Shown: positions 32,581 to 33,803 of the stretch, in pieces
How the letters are laid out: the number at the start of each line of letters is the position of its first letter
How positions within the stretch are numbered: position 1 is the stretch's first letter
Assembly: GCA_964628435.1 (NCBI GenBank)
Contig: CAZVON010000011.1
Location: forward strand, 1-33,803
DNA length: 33,803 nucleotides
Origin: CAZVON01 sp964628435
GTDB taxonomy: Bacteria; Patescibacteriota; Microgenomatia; Levybacterales; UBA12049
Direction: 5' to 3'
The notes under the pieces: generated by a model
What the model saw: the letters and a program-made list of their open reading frames with translations, nothing else
What the model was told of the DNA's origin: nothing
Database searches by the model: none
Program-made: the position numbers and the translations under genes

Positions 32581-32609
32581 AGTGTAAAAGTTCTTACTAC
32601 CCTTGTCAA
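32581..32609 (-). promoter_or_regulatory. Sigma70-type promoter for the MscS-like gene
   Basis: Minus strand: TTGACA (32609-32604), 17-base spacer, TACACT (32586-32581). The leader would be about 75 bases. The -35 box shares its bases with the divergent tRNA-Lys promoter. Confidence 0.6.
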
Positions 32610-32631
32610 GCTTGATTTAGATTGTTATAAT
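32603..32631 (+). promoter_or_regulatory. Sigma70-type promoter for tRNA-Lys
   Basis: TTGTCA (32603-32608), 17-base spacer, TATAAT (32626-32631). Transcription would begin about ten bases before the tRNA. Its -35 overlaps the divergent TTGACA on the other strand. Confidence 0.65.
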
Positions 32632-32647
32632 TTAAGATATACACAAA

Positions 32648-32719
32648 GGGCCGGTAGCTCAGCGGTAGAGCAGGAGCCTTTTAAGCTCTTGGTCACAGGT
32701 TCGAATCCTGTCCGGCTCA
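32648..32719 (+). tRNA. tRNA-Lys (anticodon TTT)
   Basis: Acceptor GGGCCGG pairs with CCGGCTC (one G-T pair). The D arm is GCTCAGCGGTAGAGC, the anticodon loop CTTTTAA gives TTT, the T loop is TTCGAAT and the discriminator is A. CCA is not encoded. A perfect 14-base palindrome TTAACAATTGTTAA follows at 32724-32737, without a T run. Confidence 0.95.
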
Positions 32720-32766
32720 CTGGTTAACAATTGTTAAAAATAGATGAAAGAAGTTAAAAGAAACTT

Positions 32767-33567
32767 ATGACTGAACAATTTGGTGAACATATTTTGCAAA
32801 TGCTTCGGCTTGGACAATCAACCCTCAAAGATAATCCTCAACTTACGGAAGAAACTGGTGTTACAAATGCTAAAGGCGACAAGTCTATTGCTATGGATGT
32901 AAAAATCGAGGAGTTATTCATCGATTATATTAAAAAGCATAATCTTCCAGTTAATATTTTTTCAGAAGAGGTTGGAACTGTAAAATTTCATCCTAACCCA
33001 ACACATTTAATCGCTTTTGATCCCCTAGATGGAAGCACAAACTACAAAATAGGCAATGGTTTATTTCCTTACGGTATTCTAATAGCATGTTATAAAGGAA
33101 TAGAACCAAAACTGGGAGATGCAATTGCAGCTGGAGCTATAGAGCAAACCCACAATCTTGGCTGGCTTTACAAAGATGATAAAACTACTGATCTAGAGGG
33201 AAATATAGTTCACTTAAAATCAGACTGGAAGCCTCATCGATCCACACCTGTATATCTTGATCTTTATTATGAAGAAGGCTATAAAGCATACTCGCCTTTA
33301 GCTCAGAGGCTTTTTATTAGAAATCAAGGTTCAACAATTGGAAATTTATCTTATGTATTGTCAAATGTAGCAGCCGGATTAGGCGGGGTATGCATGAGAG
33401 CAGAAGAAATAGGTGCAGTTGTTGCTTTAATAAAAGGAGTAGGTGGTTTAGCCGTTAATCATCAAGGAGTGGCTCTTGCTGAACAACCATTCAATCCACA
33501 AAAAACTTACCAGATTATAGCAGGGTCTCCGACTATTGTTGAGTTTGCCTTAAATTATCTACAATAA
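32767..33567 (+). CDS. Inositol monophosphatase / fructose-1,6-bisphosphatase superfamily phosphatase
   Basis: A lithium-sensitive-type, metal-dependent sugar phosphatase of 266 aa. The metal ligands are Glu67/Glu68 in IFSEEVG and Asp85/Asp88 in AFDPLDGSTNY. The usual C-terminal WDxAAG is replaced by EEIGAVVALIKGVGG (around 214-228), so it belongs to a divergent subgroup. IMPase, FBPase and PAP-phosphatase activities share this fold. With ppsA, eno and gpmA in the same window, FBPase would complete gluconeogenesis, but that is inference. No Shine-Dalgarno is obvious, and it may be cotranscribed with tRNA-Lys. Confidence 0.8.
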   Translation: MTEQFGEHILQMLRLGQSTLKDNPQLTEETGVTNAKGDKSIAMDVKIEELFIDYIKKHNLPVNIFSEEVGTVKFHPNPTHLIAFDPLDGSTNYKIGNGLFPYGILIACYKGIEPKLGDAIAAGAIEQTHNLGWLYKDDKTTDLEGNIVHLKSDWKPHRSTPVYLDLYYEEGYKAYSPLAQRLFIRNQGSTIGNLSYVLSNVAAGLGGVCMRAEEIGAVVALIKGVGGLAVNHQGVALAEQPFNPQKTYQIIAGSPTIVEFALNYLQ

Positions 33568-33696
33568 CCTTTTCTAAATTGTAGAGAACCATGTATAATA
33601 TTCTCACCGAATGATTCTTGTGGTGAAAGTACCTTATTGTTAGGGAGCGAATGTTGACAGAAACTTTTCTGATCCATCTAGGCCACAAGGGTCGAA
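33568..33696. other. Intergenic region with promoter-like and inverted-repeat signals
   Basis: No gene of useful length. There is a TATAAT at 33592-33597, then CTTGTGG near 33613-33619 that can pair with CCACAAG at 33683-33689, and TTGACA at about 33654 followed by the near palindrome CAGAAAC-TTTTCTG. A short structured RNA is possible but unproven. Confidence 0.25.
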
Positions 33697-33803
33697 TTAA
33701 ACTTTTTGGTTTACCACGTAATAGTCAATAAGCCTTCTGATCATGGCTTGATAAGAAGCTCCATGTTTTTTAGCAGCACTTTTAAAAAAGTCCAGACTCT
33801 TCT
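33697..33803 (-). CDS. CopG/BrnA-like ribbon-helix-helix antitoxin (partial, 5' end outside window)
   Basis: The last 34 codons of a gene entering from the right edge. They read KSLDFFKSAAKKHGASYQAM then IRRLIDYYVVNQKV and stop at TAA 33697-33699. The pattern xFFKxxAKKxGxSYQxxIRxLxDxY is the C-terminal part of CopG-type antitoxins such as BrnA. In brnTA operons the toxin gene precedes the antitoxin, so a toxin would be expected just outside the window, beyond 33803. Confidence 0.6.
   Translation of the reverse strand, partial: KSLDFFKSAAKKHGASYQAMIRRLIDYYVVNQKV

Overview
The window (about 38% G+C by eye, standard bacterial code with TGA used as a stop) looks like a scaffold from an uncultured Candidate Phyla Radiation / Patescibacteria bacterium, most likely Microgenomates-like. 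The reasons are compact genes with frequent overlaps, shortened housekeeping proteins (L19 of 97 aa, delta subunit of 229 aa, Cys ligase of 394 aa), a MurT/GatD pair, a short GIY-YIG protein beside a tRNA, and several small families I recognise only as typical of such genomes. Three runs of exactly ten N (22284-22293, 24278-24287, 29160-29169) are scaffold gaps that break three genes.

Layout. Positions 1-3300 (minus strand): murT-gatD-gatC-gatA, joining lipid II amidation to tRNA-dependent amidation. 3300-6573 (minus): polX-lemA-htpX. 6680-8020: tRNA-Asp, a LysM membrane protein, tRNA-Gly and a GIY-YIG gene lying between tRNA-Gly and a duplicated copy of its last 14 bases, with further tRNA-like debris. 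8148-10818 (plus): pyrG, rplS, a small basic protein, yraN. 10815-13555: uvrB and lexA, divergent. 13619-15279 (plus): DedA, rsmI and a small membrane protein. 15288-16069: two uncharacterised small genes. 16077-23467 (minus): a sugar-phosphate block, holA-manB-pgi/pmi-ppsA-eno-gpmA. 23486-24500 (minus): a metallopeptidase and a broken ykuK. 24597-27728: a secreted glycoside-hydrolase-like protein and a Cys ligase divergent from a LmbE-like deacetylase. 27823-31651 (minus): a GT-C glycosyltransferase, an orphan soluble histidine kinase, a Nudix hydrolase and a small membrane protein. 31675-33567: tRNA-Glu, an MscS-like membrane protein divergent from tRNA-Lys, and an IMPase/FBPase-family phosphatase. 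A CopG/BrnA-like antitoxin runs off the right edge.

How the genes fit together. PpsA, enolase, phosphoglycerate mutase, the bifunctional isomerase, the phosphomannomutase and possibly the phosphatase at 32.8 kb would carry carbon from pyruvate up to hexose phosphates and nucleotide-sugar precursors for the envelope, where MurT/GatD and the GT-C enzyme act.

Three sequence-level patterns stand out. Many genes have a sigma70-like -10 box only 5-8 bases before the start codon, implying leaderless mRNAs, while lemA and the MscS-like gene have strong Shine-Dalgarno sequences. Seven-base tandem repeats sit inside the coding regions of gatD, murT and polX and across the gatD start. The GIY-YIG gene has the layout of a minimal mobile gene that uses a tRNA 3' end. 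All function calls come from reading motifs; no database search was run.
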